Positions 6,387-6,850 of a DNA stretch of 6,850 bases are shown here, piece by piece. The first letter of the stretch is position 1, and the number at the start of each line of letters is the position of its first letter. The position numbers and the translations under genes are program-made. The stretch comes from Desulfovibrio sp. UBA2564 (GTDB taxonomy: Bacteria > Desulfobacterota > Desulfovibrionia > Desulfovibrionales > Desulfovibrionaceae), in contig DDLU01000027.1 of NCBI GenBank assembly GCA_002340305.1, positions 1-6,850 on the forward strand. Direction: 5' to 3'. The notes beneath the pieces were generated by a model. The model saw only the letters and a list, made by a program, of their open reading frames with translations, did not search any database and was not told the DNA's origin.

Positions 6387-6418
6387 CAGCTGAGACACAA
6401 CTACCAAATATCGTAACC

Positions 6419-6844
6419 ATGACCTTTACCACTATATTAGTAATCATCGGAACTGTAGCCACAATAATTATCTGCAAAACTATCAATGGCAACTTCGAAA
6501 TAAAAAATAATGCCCTCGCCCAAAAAGAGAAGGATTTAGTTGAAGCACAACAAAGCCTGCGCGACAAACGCAAAGAACTCTCAAAACGCCTTGAAGACTT
6601 AAAAACGTTTCTAAAAGCCGGGATCAAAACTGAAGCAAAGGCGGCACAACCCAAGGATAAACCTCAGGACCTTAGGAGCTGGCTGGTAAACAAACAAATC
6701 CTGACAGATGCGCAATATCTCACAGCAGAAATTTACGCCACAGAGAAAAACATCGAAGTCGTTGCAGCACTTTTAACGCTGAATATAATTTCAGTTGATG
6801 TCTACGAGCAAGCCAAGAAATTAAATCTTTTTGAGCCGTCCTAA
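6419..6844 (+). CDS. Membrane-anchored coiled-coil protein with C-terminal helical repeat domain, unknown function
   Basis: Family not recognised. The 141-residue product has a membrane helix at about 4-19, a charged coiled coil at about 28-66, a Lys/Ala/Pro linker (about 67-84), and a compact helical domain at 85-136. In that domain LVNKQILTDAQYLTAEI (89-105) resembles LLTLNIISVDVYEQAKK (118-134), like two copies of a helix-turn-helix unit. This pattern recalls the small helical repeats (consensus like LVxxGLIxxxxLxxAL) seen in MshEN/GspE N-terminal domains, but the match is by eye only. The ATG has no clear ribosome binding site, and no other start is available: upstream in frame a stop comes at 6377-6379 without any ATG, GTG or TTG between. 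Translation may depend on the preceding gene, 32 bases away. The gene ends 6 bases before the window edge; no terminator is visible. Confidence 0.7.
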   Translation: MTFTTILVIIGTVATIIICKTINGNFEIKNNALAQKEKDLVEAQQSLRDKRKELSKRLEDLKTFLKAGIKTEAKAAQPKDKPQDLRSWLVNKQILTDAQYLTAEIYATEKNIEVVAALLTLNIISVDVYEQAKKLNLFEPS

Positions 6845-6850
6845 AATAGA

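Noticed and set aside
6310..6654. 114-codon ORF on the - strand over the two small genes
   Set aside because: Its serine/arginine-rich composition is typical of the complement of coiled-coil genes, and the + strand frames show coherent membrane helices and heptads.

Overview
The window is a chromosomal segment, probably from a marine sulfate reducer of the Desulfovibrio/Maridesulfovibrio type. This placement is an inference from the gene families (a REC-DUF3369-HD-GYP protein beside a REC histidine kinase, a PlsY of this style, a cyanobacterial-like RNB ribonuclease), the moderate GC content and the style of the intergenic hairpins. No rRNA or other firm taxonomic marker is present. No phage, IS element, CRISPR array or tRNA was seen.

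Layout. Bases 1-284 hold no protein gene. They carry two intrinsic terminators on the + strand in series (2-52 and 141-180) with a possible promoter between them, which raises the possibility of a short non-coding RNA or an attenuated leader. Bases 285-2348 (+) encode an RNB-family exoribonuclease with an intact catalytic centre. After a 206-base spacer, 2555-3142 (+) encodes PlsY, the membrane glycerol-3-phosphate acyltransferase that starts phospholipid synthesis. A strong bidirectional terminator (3159-3190) separates it from the convergent genes on the - strand.

The - strand carries a two-gene signalling operon, transcribed from about 5935 down to 3195. The first gene is a soluble histidine kinase with an N-terminal receiver. 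The second, 20 bases downstream, is a receiver-DUF3369-HD-GYP protein expected to hydrolyse cyclic di-GMP. The two proteins share an ungapped N-terminal module of 141 residues with 90 identities (64 %, counted by hand), so the operon looks like a receiver duplication fitted with two different outputs. A likely scheme is that the kinase phosphorylates one or both receivers and thereby adjusts c-di-GMP breakdown; this is inference.

Divergent from that operon, after a 202-base AT-rich spacer with a plausible + strand promoter, lie two small genes (6150-6386 and 6419-6844). Each encodes one N-terminal membrane helix followed by a coiled coil. The second adds a C-terminal helical domain with an apparent internal repeat. 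I recognise neither family with certainty, and they are the least explained part of the window.
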